A DNA stretch of 64,000 nt from Microtetraspora niveoalba (GCF_001570405.1 NZ_BBYM01000017.1:186001-250000); one strand, 5' to 3'; numbered from the stretch's first letter, positions 18,082-27,365 are shown. The notes: generated by a model from the sequence alone, not told the origin. Program-made: numbers and translations.

Positions 18082-18900
18082 ATGACAACGATGCGAACGC
18101 GGCGCGACGACCCCTTGGACGACTTCTCCCGGAGAGTCGTCAGCGTCGATGACGTCAGCAAGACCGTGTACGTCGCCGGGACAGGACCCGGCGTCGTCCT
18201 GATGCCCGAGATGCCGGGCATCAGCCCCGACGTCGCACGGTTGGCACGCTGGGTACGCGATGCCGGCTTCTCCGTGTACCTGCCCTCTCTCTTCGGCGTC
18301 GACGGCGCCTACCCGACCACCGAGGCAGGCGAGGCGGTCGTCCGGCGCGCATGCGTCAGCGCCGAGTTCCGCGCGTTCGCCGGGGGCGGCACCAGCCCGG
18401 TCGCGGCGTGGCTGCGCGGCCTCGCGCGCATCGCGCATGCGGAGTGCGGTGGGCCGGGGGTCGGCGCGGTCGGGCTGTGTTTCACCGGTAACTTCGCGCT
18501 GACCATGGCACTCGAACCGGCCGTCATCGCCCCGGTCGTCAACCATCCCTCGCTGCCGCTCGACGACCCCGGGGGGCTGGAGATCGGAGACGAAGACGCG
18601 GCCGCCCTGGCCGAACGTGTCGAACGAGACGGGTTGAAGGTGCTGGCCTACCGCTTCGACGACGACAGGTGGTGCACGGGCCGGCGGTTCGCGGCCTACC
18701 GAAAGCTACTCGGAGAAGCGTTCGACGGCCGTGTGCTTCCCGCCGACGTGGCGAACACGAACCCTCCACCCTTCTTCCGCGACGTCGTCGGGTGTGCTCA
18801 CAGCGTCACTACGGCACATCTCGTGGACGAGCAGGGTCACCCGACGGTGCGCGCCCGTGACGAGATCATCGCCTTCCTGAAGGAGCGGCTCAGGGGGTGA
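18082..18900 (+). CDS. Dienelactone hydrolase family protein
   Basis: A 272-residue alpha/beta hydrolase. The core strand and oxyanion region is GPGVVLMPEMPGISPDVARL, the nucleophile elbow is GAVGLCFTGNFAL with Cys as in true dienelactone hydrolases, and the C-terminal region includes the histidine-bearing segment HSVTTAHLVDEQGHPTVRAR. It would hydrolyse a lactone or ester in the cytoplasm. The ATG at 18082 is used; no ribosome-binding site precedes it, so it may be translated from a leaderless transcript (an in-frame ATG follows at 18091). It is divergent from the GlxA-type regulator, which probably controls it. Confidence 0.82.
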   Translation: MTTMRTRRDDPLDDFSRRVVSVDDVSKTVYVAGTGPGVVLMPEMPGISPDVARLARWVRDAGFSVYLPSLFGVDGAYPTTEAGEAVVRRACVSAEFRAFAGGGTSPVAAWLRGLARIAHAECGGPGVGAVGLCFTGNFALTMALEPAVIAPVVNHPSLPLDDPGGLEIGDEDAAALAERVERDGLKVLAYRFDDDRWCTGRRFAAYRKLLGEAFDGRVLPADVANTNPPPFFRDVVGCAHSVTTAHLVDEQGHPTVRARDEIIAFLKERLRG

Positions 18901-18959
18901 CGCGCGTGCGGCCTCCGACTGGTCCAGGTCCAGGCCGGACAGTTCGGCGCGGGGTAGCC

Positions 18960-19081
18960 CGCCGCCGATCCGACCCCGTGCGCTGTCGCCGACCGCGGAA
19001 GGTACGCCGCAGGTCGTCGCCCCATTCTCCGGGGATCTGCCACGGGATGAAGTGGCCGCCGTGGTCGTGAGTGTCCGTTTG
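18960..19081 (-). pseudogene. Epoxide hydrolase-like C-terminal fragment
   Basis: Just downstream of the SDR stop, minus-strand reading gives DHGGHFIPWQIPGEWGDDLR then RTFRGRR. This is the typical end of actinomycete epoxide-hydrolase-like alpha/beta hydrolases, including the catalytic His region HxxGHF. The rest of the gene is absent. It marks a deletion between the SDR and the hydrolase gene that once followed it. Confidence 0.55.
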
Positions 19082-19084
19082 CTC

Positions 19085-19810
19085 TCACACACCTTGGCTG
19101 AGCTCGATTGTCGGGAACGTCACCGGTGTGGCCGGTTGGCCTGCCTGTACGACCCAGGCTTCGCCGGTCGTGCCGTGCTGGACGATGGTCTGGACGGCCT
19201 CGGCGACTTCGTCCGGGTCGGCGATGGCGAGGCGGTGCATGAGGACGTGCTCGCGGATACTCCTGAGCATCGGGGTATCGACGAAACCCGGGCAGACCGC
19301 GTTGATGGTGACGCCGGATTCGGACAAGGTATGCGCGAGTGACCGAACCAGCCCGATGATCGCGTGCTTGCTGGCCGAGTAGACGGGGTCGAACGGGTTG
19401 GGCGCGATCCCGGCGAGGCTGGAGGTCACCACGATCGCACCGCCGCCTGTCGATGCCAGCGCCGGCAGGGCCGCGCGGATGCCGAACATGGTGCCGTCGA
19501 TGTTGACCGCGATGACGCGCCGGTAGGAGTCGAGGTCGAAGCCGTCGCCCGCGCCACCGGTCCCTGCGTTGAGGTGCACGATGTCGAGCCCGCCGAAGGT
19601 GGTCAGCGCAGCCTCGACAGCGGCCTGGTTGTCCCGCTCGCGGGTGACGTCCATCGGCACGAACAGGCCGTCGATCTCGGCGGCGAGGGCCCCGCCCGCC
19701 GCCTCGTCCAGGTCCGCGATCAACACCCGGGCACCGGTTCGGGCGAAGCGCCTGGCCACCGCGGCACCGATGCCGCCGGCCCCGCCGGTGACCAGCACCA
19801 CTGTCGTCAT
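19085..19810 (-). CDS. Short-chain dehydrogenase/reductase
   Basis: A 241-residue SDR oxidoreductase. The cofactor loop is VTGGAGGIGAAVARRFA at the N-terminus, ADLD after strand 2 suggests NAD(H) preference, the NAG motif is HLNAGTGG, the catalytic Ser lies in VVTSSLAGI, and the Tyr/Lys pair lies in YSASKHAIIG. All catalytic residues are present. The ATG overlaps the stop of the upstream VC0807-like gene (ATGA), so it is the last gene of the PadR-led operon. The substrate is unknown. Confidence 0.9.
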   Translation of the reverse strand: MTTVVLVTGGAGGIGAAVARRFARTGARVLIADLDEAAGGALAAEIDGLFVPMDVTRERDNQAAVEAALTTFGGLDIVHLNAGTGGAGDGFDLDSYRRVIAVNIDGTMFGIRAALPALASTGGGAIVVTSSLAGIAPNPFDPVYSASKHAIIGLVRSLAHTLSESGVTINAVCPGFVDTPMLRSIREHVLMHRLAIADPDEVAEAVQTIVQHGTTGEAWVVQAGQPATPVTFPTIELSQGV

Positions 19811-20478
19811 GAGGACGCCTCCGATCTGGTCTCGGTGTCGATCCGGGCGCCTGCGCGACGCAGGTAGATCTGGCTGCTCACCTCGAGGGCGGCGAACACC
19901 GCCACGTACTGCAGCCCGCTGATCAACGGCACCCTGTCCACGGGGAGCGAGTACGCCAGCACCACCCGTACCCCGGCGTCAAGCACCAGCCCGACGCCCC
20001 AGATCGCGGTGGCCACCCGCAACATGTGCCGGAAGGCGGTCGACTCACGCCACGCGGTCTCGGCGCGTTCCCGGGTGGCTCCGGCGGTGAAGGAACGAAT
20101 GACCTGGAAGTAGAACGGTGTCCGCGGCAGCGTCGCGAGAATCCACAGGCCGCCGACGGCGGTCATCCAGCCGTCCTTGGCCAGGAGGAACCGCGGGCTG
20201 CCGGCCAGGAACGACACAGCGACGCTGAGCACCAGGATGCTCACGGTGAACAGGGCGAGTGCGTCGATCCGCCTGCGCGTGGCCACGGTCCACATCGCCC
20301 GAACCCCCGGTGGCAGCACCCCCAGGGTCAACGCCAGCCATTGGTCGGCTCCGGCCGCGCGCAGGCCGTAGAACACCGCGAGCGGCGCCGCCACGTTGAC
20401 GATGAGATTGATGACGGCCTCGCGTCGCGGGTCGGTTGGTTTGCCGTCTTCCTTCGCTGTCGTCGCAGGTGTGTTCAT
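19807..20478 (-). CDS. VC0807-like membrane protein
   Basis: A 223-residue integral membrane protein with about six helices, for example INLIVNVAAPLAVFYGLRAA and DALALFTVSILVLSVAVSFL. The pattern of conserved Arg/Trp between helices (FLLAKDGWMTAVGGLWILA) fits the VC0807 family related to septation protein A. Its exact function is unknown. The ATG at 20478 overlaps the stop of the HAAS-domain gene (ATGA), and a GGAG element lies 4 bases upstream. It is co-transcribed with the PadR regulator, HAAS protein and SDR. Confidence 0.75.
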   Translation of the reverse strand: MNTPATTAKEDGKPTDPRREAVINLIVNVAAPLAVFYGLRAAGADQWLALTLGVLPPGVRAMWTVATRRRIDALALFTVSILVLSVAVSFLAGSPRFLLAKDGWMTAVGGLWILATLPRTPFYFQVIRSFTAGATRERAETAWRESTAFRHMLRVATAIWGVGLVLDAGVRVVLAYSLPVDRVPLISGLQYVAVFAALEVSSQIYLRRAGARIDTETRSEASS

Positions 20479-21479
20479 CGCTCCGCCTTCGCATAGGGGG
20501 AACCCACGTCGGTGTCGCCGGCCCTGTTCCGGTTGCGCGACCGCCAGGTCCGCAGGAGGGAAGCGACGGTGATGAGGGCGAGGACGAGGATGGCCAGCCA
20601 GGCGATCCAGCTTCCCGATGCGGGAAGGGCGCCCGTGTCGTGGGTCAGTGCGTGGTTGAGCACCTGCGCCTGCCAGAACAGCCAGCTGAGCGGAACGGTG
20701 CCGGCGAGCGTGAGTGCCGTGGTGGCCGCGGCCGTGATTGGATTCCACTCCCGCAGCCGCAGATCCACGGCTTTGACGACGAGGGCCAGCACGATCACGG
20801 CGATGAAGTAGGGAACCCAGAAGGCCCAGAGCGCGGGATTGATGATCGGCACAGCCGCGCCCCCCGTGGTGGTCACCGGCGAGAGCACCCGTTGCACGAA
20901 CAGTGCGACGATCAGGACCGCGGCCAGAACGATCTCGGCGATCAGGTCGCTCCAGCGCGCTGGTCGCGGATCGTCGACCGCGGTCAACCGGTCCGGCGTC
21001 CACGGCTCGGCGAGTACGGCGGCGTCGGGATGGTCGCCGCGCCGGCGATCGGCGATGGCGAACAGGCCCGTCACGCCGACGGCGAGATACATCGCCACGG
21101 TCAGCGTTATCCCGATCGGGCGGAAGATCGCTGTCCACGCGTTTTCGCCGTGGGCCCGCAGGACGAGGACCAGGACGACGTAGAGGATCGGTAACACCGA
21201 CCAGCACGACGCCCGCAGTGCGTGGATGTAGGCGGGGTAGGTGTCGGGTCCGATGAGGGCCACGGCGCGGCGGGTGTAGCGGGCGGCCAGCATCGTCGGA
21301 TCACCGAGCTCGCGCAGCGCGGCGTATTCGGCGTCGGCCGGCGCCTCGCCGTGGACGGTGCGTGCGTCGATGTCGTCGGCGATCGCGGCGCGCAGTTCGC
21401 GTTCGATCTCACGGCGGTGCTTCTCGGGTACGTGCCGCACAGTGGCGGCGACATAGCGGTCCGTCAGCGATATCGTCAC
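20475..21479 (-). CDS. HAAS/permease-prefix domain multi-pass membrane protein
   Basis: A 334-residue protein with an N-terminal cytoplasmic HAAS-type domain (about residues 1-75; VTISLTDRYVAATVRHVPEK and ERELRAAIADDIDAR) followed by about seven membrane helices. HAAS domains are typically encoded beside PadR regulators and are thought to sense or transmit signals from the membrane. The GTG at 21479 overlaps the PadR stop (GTGA), which fixes the start over an upstream ATG. The transported molecule, if any, is unknown. Confidence 0.78.
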   Translation of the reverse strand: MTISLTDRYVAATVRHVPEKHRREIERELRAAIADDIDARTVHGEAPADAEYAALRELGDPTMLAARYTRRAVALIGPDTYPAYIHALRASCWSVLPILYVVLVLVLRAHGENAWTAIFRPIGITLTVAMYLAVGVTGLFAIADRRRGDHPDAAVLAEPWTPDRLTAVDDPRPARWSDLIAEIVLAAVLIVALFVQRVLSPVTTTGGAAVPIINPALWAFWVPYFIAVIVLALVVKAVDLRLREWNPITAAATTALTLAGTVPLSWLFWQAQVLNHALTHDTGALPASGSWIAWLAILVLALITVASLLRTWRSRNRNRAGDTDVGSPYAKAER

Positions 21480-21826
21480 AGTTCTGATCCTTCGACGTCC
21501 AGGCGCGTAAGGGCCTTGTCGATCGCCTGCCACTCGCGCAGCAGTGCACGGGCGAGGCGGACGCCGTCCTGGCTGGTGCGGTAGAACTTGCGCGGACGGG
21601 CCTCACTGGTGTCCCACTCACTGGTCAGCAGACCTTGGCTCTCCAGGCGGCGCAGCAACGGATAGAGGGTGTTGGCCGCGACCGGCACCCCCGCACGATC
21701 GAGCGCCTCCAGCAGGCCGTAGCCGTATCCCGGCGTCCGCAACGCCAGGAGACTGGCGAGGACCACCGAGCCGCGGCGCAACTCTTGCCGGTGCGCATCG
21801 AGCAATTCGGACTCCTTCACACTGAC
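21476..21826 (-). CDS. PadR family transcriptional regulator
   Basis: A small winged-helix regulator of about 116 residues. The core KESELLDAHRQELRRGSVVL is followed by the wing helix segment GYGYGLLEALDRAGVPVAAN, then TLYPLLRRLESQGLLTSEWD and a C-terminal dimerisation helix. It is the first gene of a four-gene overlapping operon with the HAAS protein, VC0807-like protein and SDR, which it probably represses. The start is uncertain: GTG at 21826 or 21820 fits the family length, while an ATG at 21850 would add eight residues. No ribosome-binding site is clear, so a leaderless transcript is possible. Confidence 0.85.
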   Translation of the reverse strand, partial: VSVKESELLDAHRQELRRGSVVLASLLALRTPGYGYGLLEALDRAGVPVAANTLYPLLRRLESQGLLTSEWDTSEARPRKFYRTSQDGVRLARALLREWQAIDKALTRLDVEGSEL

Positions 21827-22010
21827 ACGATACTGTGCGACACACATCATCGTCCATATGGTATGGCTGTGTCTTGCACGACGATGTGACTTGAGGAGGT
21901 GTGGGCCCGGCAGGGTGTGCCGTGCTCGCGCTGACGACCTGGCAGAGCTCGCCCGGCGGCAACGGCCAGGTCATGCCAGGGCGCTCGGACGGTGTGTCGA
22001 GGTGCCGGGC

Positions 22011-22171
22011 GTGGCGCGCGTGCGACTTGTCATGGCAGCGGCGGCCGGCCTGTCCGTCATCGCGGCTTGCGGTCCGCCCGGCGTCGCTTGTCCGGCAGGA
22101 AGCCCGGGAAATATGAGCCGGTCCGCAGCCATGGCACGGCCGGCTCGATCCGGCTCAGTGCATCGCCAGGG
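22011..22171 (+). pseudogene. Possible truncated lipoprotein signal sequence
   Basis: A GTG at 22011 opens VRLVMAAAAGLSVIAACG, which looks like a lipoprotein signal peptide with lipobox IAAC, followed by GPPGVACPAG. The frame then runs antisense into the beta-propeller lipoprotein gene with no recognisable mature domain. It is probably the 5' end of a lost lipoprotein gene. The rest of the 21827-22171 gap holds nothing recognised apart from the PadR promoter. Confidence 0.35.
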
Positions 22172-23449
22172 TCAGGGCGTGCTCGCCGCGGGGGAGGCCG
22201 CCGGCATTTTCGAACGTTGCAGGATGACGGCCCTCTCGTCGTCACGGATGCCCATCGAGCCGACGGCCCAGAGGCGGTCGGTCCCGGGGATCCTGGCGAG
22301 CGCGGTGTACGCGCTGTCGCCGACCGGGCCGTGCTCACGCGCCCAACTCTTCCCGTCGTAGTGGATGAAGACGCTGTTCTTCGGTCGCGCCTCGGCGTCC
22401 CCCTCCTCGCCGTCCCATTGGACGCCGCTCACCCACACGTCGTCCTCGCCGAAGGCGGTGACATCGCGGAGCTCACCCTTCCACGCCGGCAGGTCCACCC
22501 GCTTCCATGCGGATCCGTCCCAGCGCATCACGAGCGGCGAGGCGTTGAGATATCTCGAGGCCCTGTCCGTCACGGATTCATCCTTCGCGCACGCGCTGTC
22601 CACGTCGGCGGCGTCGCCCCCGTCCGGCCAGATCGTGCCCACGGCCCACACGTCCGTGGGGCTGATCTGCCAGATCCGGTTCAGCTCCCCTCCGGGGATG
22701 TCGGGCACGAGCACCTCGTCGTAGCCCTTGGCGCCGGCCATCCTGTGCCGGATCAGCGGGGTGATGCCCGCGCAGCCGGGGAGGGTCCTGGCTCCGGCGA
22801 TCCAGGTGTGCCCGTCGCCGGTGGCGACCGCGCTGAACTTGCCGGAGCCCTTGCCGTAGGTGTGATAGGTGAACCGCCGGCCGTCCCAGTCGGCGACGAA
22901 CGGCCGTACACGCGCCCACCACCCCGCGTCCGTGAACTCGTGACCGATCAGGATCGCGCGCCCCTCGCGGACGGCGACGCCGCTCAGATCGTGGGTCTCG
23001 GATCCGCCATACACGTCCCGCGCCCTCCAGCGGCGCCCGTCCCAGAGGGCGGACTTCGAAGACCGCCCCACCATCCAGATGCCGCCGGCCCCGTCCGCGG
23101 CGAAGTCGGTCGGCTCCATGTAGAGGTCCCCGCGGGGGACCTCGCTCCACCGCGTGCCGTCCCAGCGCTGCAGGACGGGGAACCCCGGATCCTCCTCAGG
23201 CGTGTACTCCTCGTAGCCCATGGCCCATGCCTCGCCGGGGCCGCTCGCCACCACGCGCAGCAGGGCGGAGGCGGGGGTGAGCGGCATGGTCCCGATCGCC
23301 TCCCACCGCCCCGCGGCCTGGGGCGGTGTGGAAGCAGCGGTGCTTCCCGGCGCGGGGGAGACGCGGGCGTTTCCGGCCTCTTCGGAGCATGCAGCCAGCA
23401 GGCCCAGTAACGGCACCGCGGCGGCGGCGACCCGCTTCGTGATCTTCAT
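22172..23449 (-). CDS. Secreted lipoprotein with beta-propeller-like repeats
   Basis: A 425-residue exported lipoprotein. The signal peptide is MKITKRVAAAAVPLLGLLAA with the lipobox Cys at residue 21. A Ser/Pro/Thr linker is followed by repeated blades with the pattern W-D-G-x-x-W (LQRWDGTRWSEVP, ALWDGRRWRARD, VADWDGRRFTYH, VMRWDGSAWKRVD, IHYDGKSWAREH) alternating with DVWAVG/DVWVSG-type strands. This suggests a six- to seven-bladed propeller outside the cell, as in actinomycete PQQ/kelch-like lipoproteins. No enzymatic residues are evident. Function unknown. Confidence 0.75.
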   Translation of the reverse strand: MKITKRVAAAAVPLLGLLAACSEEAGNARVSPAPGSTAASTPPQAAGRWEAIGTMPLTPASALLRVVASGPGEAWAMGYEEYTPEEDPGFPVLQRWDGTRWSEVPRGDLYMEPTDFAADGAGGIWMVGRSSKSALWDGRRWRARDVYGGSETHDLSGVAVREGRAILIGHEFTDAGWWARVRPFVADWDGRRFTYHTYGKGSGKFSAVATGDGHTWIAGARTLPGCAGITPLIRHRMAGAKGYDEVLVPDIPGGELNRIWQISPTDVWAVGTIWPDGGDAADVDSACAKDESVTDRASRYLNASPLVMRWDGSAWKRVDLPAWKGELRDVTAFGEDDVWVSGVQWDGEEGDAEARPKNSVFIHYDGKSWAREHGPVGDSAYTALARIPGTDRLWAVGSMGIRDDERAVILQRSKMPAASPAASTP

Positions 23450-23627
23450 GATGCCGCATTATGCGGGATTCGTTCCCGGCCCGGCTCCCGTTTTCGCGGG
23501 CGCGAAGGAGGCCACGAAGCGCGGCTCGTACGGCGTCGGGGCACGGGGACGGCACGTCGTCACTTCACGCGACCGGCGCCTACCTCCGGCCGTTCACGAG
23601 CCCGGAAATCGGGCGACGCCGCCGGGT

Positions 23628-24284
23628 TCACTCACCCGGGCGCACCAGGCCCGTCTCGTACGCGTGGACGATCGCCTGGGCCCGGTCGCGGAGGCCGAGT
23701 TTCGCCAGGATGCGGCCCACGTGGGTCTTCACCGTCTGCTCGGACAGGACGAGCCGTTCGGCGATCTCCTGGTTGGACAGGCCGTGGGCGACCAGGGTGA
23801 GCACCTCCGCCTCGCGTTCGGTGACCCCGTCCAGCGTGGCGCGGGGACGGCGCGGGCCGAGCCGGGCGAACTCGGAGATCAGCCGCCGGGTGACGGAGGG
23901 CGCGAGCAGGGCCTCGCCGGCCGCGACCACCCGGACCGCCTCGGCGAGCTGTACGGCGGAGGCGTCCTTCAGCAGGAAGCCGCTGGCGCCCGCCCGGAGC
24001 GCCTCGTACACGTAGTCGTCCAGGTCGAACGTAGTCAGGATCAGCACCTTCGGGGGACGGCCGCCCGAGGACAGGATCCGCCGGGTGGCCTGGAGGCCGT
24101 CCAGCACCGGCATCCTGACGTCCATGAGCACCACGTCGGGCGAGAGTTCCGCGACGCGGCGAACGGCCTCCTCGCCGTCGGCCGCCTCGCCCACCACGTC
24201 GATGTCCGGCTGCGTGCTCAGGAACGCGGTGAACCCGGTCCGCACCATGCCCTGGTCGTCGGCGACGAGCACCCTGATCGTCAT
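23628..24284 (-). CDS. NarL/FixJ family response regulator
   Basis: A 218-residue response regulator with an N-terminal receiver (VLVADDQGMVRTGF; phospho-acceptor Asp in VVLMDVRMPVLDG; Lys in GFLLKDAS) and a C-terminal LuxR HTH (LTEREAEVLTLVAHGLSNQE-type signature, here VTEREAEVLTLVAHGLSNQE, then VKTHVGRILAKLGLRDRAQA). It would bind DNA after phosphorylation by the adjacent histidine kinase, whose stop overlaps its ATG (ATGA at 24281-24284). Targets are unknown; the flanking lipoprotein and S41 protease genes are possible ones. Confidence 0.95.
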   Translation of the reverse strand: MTIRVLVADDQGMVRTGFTAFLSTQPDIDVVGEAADGEEAVRRVAELSPDVVLMDVRMPVLDGLQATRRILSSGGRPPKVLILTTFDLDDYVYEALRAGASGFLLKDASAVQLAEAVRVVAAGEALLAPSVTRRLISEFARLGPRRPRATLDGVTEREAEVLTLVAHGLSNQEIAERLVLSEQTVKTHVGRILAKLGLRDRAQAIVHAYETGLVRPGE

Positions 24285-25582
24285 CCGGCGTCCCCTCGGA
24301 TCGGCAGGGTCGCGGTCACCACGAACTCCGCGCCGACCCGGCCCGCCCGGAACGTGCCGCCGAGCATCCCCACCCGCTCCCGCATCCCGGCCAGCCCGTG
24401 GCCCGACCGCTTTTCGGGGAGGCCCTCCGGCGCGGCTCCGGGATCGGCGGGCAGGCCGTTGACCACGCGGATCCGCAGCTCGTCGCCGTCGCGGACCAGC
24501 TCCGCGGCGACGTCCGATCCCGACCCGTGCCGCATCGCGTTGCTCAGTGACTCTTGCACGATCCGGTATGCCGTCAGCCCCACGGTGCCCGGCAGGTCGC
24601 CCAGCTCGCCCGAGCCGGACACCCGCAACGACATCCCGGCGCGGGACGCGGTCGCGACCAGCTCGTCGAGCCGGTGGAGGCCGGGCTGGGGCGCGGTGTC
24701 CGCGTCCTCCGCGCCGCGCAGCACGCCGACCACCTGGCGCATCTCAGCCAGCGTCGTCAGCGACAGCGCGCGGATCTCGGCGAGCCCCTGCGCCAGCAGG
24801 CCCGCGTCGCCCCCCGCCCGCAGCGGGACCGCCTCCGCCTGGATGGCGATCACCGACATGTGGTGGGCGACCAGGTCGTGCAGCTCACGGGCGATCCTGG
24901 CCCGCTCGGCCAGCGCCGCCCGTTCGGCCAGGGCGTCCTCCGCCCGCCGCTCCTCCTCGGCCAGCTTCCCGGTCGCCAGCCGCCGCGCCTGTACGTTGTG
25001 GCCGAACAGCACGGCGACGGTGATCCCGGTCACCGCGGGGACCGCCGTGCCGACGTCGACGGCCACCGCCGCGAGGCAGGAGACCAGCCACACACCCGCC
25101 GCGATCGCGCCGTCGGATCGGACCGCGACGGAGTAGGCCACGAGCAGGCAGGCGATCGCCGCGCCCGGCGGGTACGGCGGGCTGAGGAACTCGCCGACGA
25201 CCGCCGCGCCGCTCGGAAGTGCCAGCAGCGCGTACCGCCAGGCCGCCAGCGGCCACCGGTGGCGCAGCACCAGCGGCAGCGAGAAGGCCGCTGACATGAT
25301 CACGAGGTACGCCTTGTCGTGCGGCCACCGTGCGGTGGCCGCGGGGCCCTCCATGTACGCGACCCCGCCCGCGAACGCCACGAACGCCAGCGCCGCGTCG
25401 CCGAGCCGGACGAGATCCAAGGTGGCGCCCCGTCCGCCGCGCGGCCACGGCACCCGCACCTGCCCACGCCGGGGCGCGGGCGGCGGCGGGTCGGCCGTGC
25501 CGGTGACGACCGCCCGCAGCAGCGCTCGCGCCACGGCCCGCAGGAGCGGCACCGGCTTCGCGATCGGCCCCTGATGGATCAT
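24281..25582 (-). CDS. Sensor histidine kinase (HisKA_3 type)
   Basis: A 433-residue membrane kinase. After a Pro-rich cytoplasmic N-terminus there are about five or six hydrophobic helices (residues 55-195), then the dimerisation/phospho-acceptor helix RARIARELHDLVAHHMSVIA with the conserved His, and a HATPase domain (YRIVQESLSNAMRHG; GHGLAGMRERVGMLGG). There is no large extracellular sensor loop, so the signal may be membrane-borne. It overlaps the response-regulator gene by 4 bases and forms a standard two-component operon with it. Confidence 0.94.
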   Translation of the reverse strand: MIHQGPIAKPVPLLRAVARALLRAVVTGTADPPPPAPRRGQVRVPWPRGGRGATLDLVRLGDAALAFVAFAGGVAYMEGPAATARWPHDKAYLVIMSAAFSLPLVLRHRWPLAAWRYALLALPSGAAVVGEFLSPPYPPGAAIACLLVAYSVAVRSDGAIAAGVWLVSCLAAVAVDVGTAVPAVTGITVAVLFGHNVQARRLATGKLAEEERRAEDALAERAALAERARIARELHDLVAHHMSVIAIQAEAVPLRAGGDAGLLAQGLAEIRALSLTTLAEMRQVVGVLRGAEDADTAPQPGLHRLDELVATASRAGMSLRVSGSGELGDLPGTVGLTAYRIVQESLSNAMRHGSGSDVAAELVRDGDELRIRVVNGLPADPGAAPEGLPEKRSGHGLAGMRERVGMLGGTFRAGRVGAEFVVTATLPIRGDAG

Positions 25583-25701
25583 TTCCCCAGCCTATGGACG
25601 TGCCGGGCGGGTCGCATCGTCCTCATGGGCGACCTTCGCGCCCACCTGTGACGGGAGGCCGCCCGCCGCCGAGTGGCGTACCAAGCAGTGCGCGACGCGA
25701 G

Positions 25702-27120
25702 TCACCGGCCGGATCTCCCGGCCGTGCGCAGGTAGGCCAGCGCCCGATCGAAGGCGGCGTCGCGGCCGGCCGCGAGCTCCTCGTCACTGAGCGTTCCGGC
25801 GATCCTGTCCTGCGGCGGGATTCCGGTGATGTCGAAGCTGGTCCCCTGCCGGGTGAGGAACCGCTCGTTGGGCAGGGCGAAGGTCCAGCCGTTGGGCAGC
25901 GTGCGCCAGAGGAAGTCGGAGAACGCGCCCTGGGTGGTGTCGCCGATCCGCCGAGGGGCGGGGGTGCGGGCCGTCATGGCCTGGCTGAACGTCTCTCCGG
26001 CGCTGATGGTCAGCGGGCTGGTCAGCAGGGCGATCGGCCCGGTGTAGCGAGAGCCCGCGGCCGGCCGCACCCGGATCGGCAGCGCCCGCGTGAACCGGGT
26101 GGGGTCGGAGGGGTCGTTGCGCGCCTGCTTGGCGTAGGCCGCGTACGGCCGGCCGGTGAGGTGGGAGGCGAGCCGGATGCCGAGGGCGTCGTACCCGCCG
26201 AAGTTGAGGCGGACGTCGAGGACGAGGCCCTTCAGGCGCGAGGTCCGGTCGGGGGTGAAGATCTCGTCCAGCGCCCGGTCCAGCTCCTTCGCGTTGGCCG
26301 CGAAGCCGCCGTCGGCGTACCCGTCGAAGGCGGCCGACCGCAGGTAGCCGAACCCGCCCGGCAGGTCGGCGTACCCGATCACGCCCCGGCCCCATGTCGT
26401 CAGCGGCTTCTTGCCGTCGTGCTTCTCCACGAGATCGAGGACCCGCTTGTTCAGGGCCATGAAGGCCGGCAGGCCGTCCAGTGGCCTCGTGCCCGGGCGC
26501 AGCGGCCGGACGAACTCGTCCTTTCCGGCGCGCAGCGCGGTGTGGGCGTCGCCGAGATCCTTCAGGATGTCGCGCAGCACGCCGAACAGCTCGGCGTCGG
26601 TGGTTTTCGGGCCGATCCGGGGACGGTACCGGTCGCGCACCGCCTGCCAGTTGACCCCCTTGATCGCGAAGAACGGGTAGTTCTCCGCGAACGTGGTCCA
26701 GAAGACGTCGAACACCCTGACCGGGTCCGCGGCGGAGGCCTTCACCGAGCAGCTGGTGGGAAGGGCGGGCAGCCGGCGCAGGCCGATCTCCCCGACGGCG
26801 CCCACGTAGCGGAGCCGCGCCCGCTGCCGGCCCTGGAGCCTGATCGTCATCTGGCGGGAGCCGTCGTCGGCGACGAACGACCTCGGGGCGCCCTGCTGTT
26901 CGGCCGACATGACGCCCGGCAGGCAGCTGATCGCCGTCGTGTCGAAGTACCGGAGCCTGTCCCCATGGACAGTGATGATCGTGCCGTAGCCGTCGGTCTG
27001 CCACACGCCGTCCAGGGCGGCGTCCCGCGCGCTCGCGGCCGCCGTCGCGGCGGGCGCCGCCGTCATGACCGTGACGGCCGCCAGAGCCACGGCCATGATC
27101 CGTGTTCCGCTCTTTTCCAT
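25702..27120 (-). CDS. Secreted S41 family (C-terminal-processing-type) peptidase
   Basis: A 472-residue exported protein with a signal peptide (about residues 1-29, cleaved after ATAAASA). The S41 domain spans the C-terminal half: GFGYLRSAAFDGYADGG, LVLDVRLNFGGYDALGIRLA and the nucleophile region LTSPLTISAGETFSQAM, whose Ser fits the catalytic position. There is no obvious PDZ domain, as in tricorn-core-like and Ctp variants without PDZ. It would cleave proteins outside the membrane. It lies upstream of the two-component genes on the same strand, with a 119-base gap. Confidence 0.85.
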   Translation of the reverse strand: MEKSGTRIMAVALAAVTVMTAAPAATAAASARDAALDGVWQTDGYGTIITVHGDRLRYFDTTAISCLPGVMSAEQQGAPRSFVADDGSRQMTIRLQGRQRARLRYVGAVGEIGLRRLPALPTSCSVKASAADPVRVFDVFWTTFAENYPFFAIKGVNWQAVRDRYRPRIGPKTTDAELFGVLRDILKDLGDAHTALRAGKDEFVRPLRPGTRPLDGLPAFMALNKRVLDLVEKHDGKKPLTTWGRGVIGYADLPGGFGYLRSAAFDGYADGGFAANAKELDRALDEIFTPDRTSRLKGLVLDVRLNFGGYDALGIRLASHLTGRPYAAYAKQARNDPSDPTRFTRALPIRVRPAAGSRYTGPIALLTSPLTISAGETFSQAMTARTPAPRRIGDTTQGAFSDFLWRTLPNGWTFALPNERFLTRQGTSFDITGIPPQDRIAGTLSDEELAAGRDAAFDRALAYLRTAGRSGR

Positions 27121-27365
27121 GGCGCCGACGGTATGAACGCGGTCCCGTAACCGGCGTCACCCTGGAGGACCGCCCCGCGGCTCCCTCCTGGGAGTGACCC
27201 TATCCGCGGGCCGACGCCGGATCGTCACTCGGTACTGCATCAGCAGCAGGACGGCCACCAGGGGATCCGCTCTCCCGCTTCGACGATGCAGAAAAGTACT
27301 CACTCGATGAGCACTTTGCCTGGAAGCATCGATCTCACAAGCCGCCGAACGGAAGGCAGAAGGAC

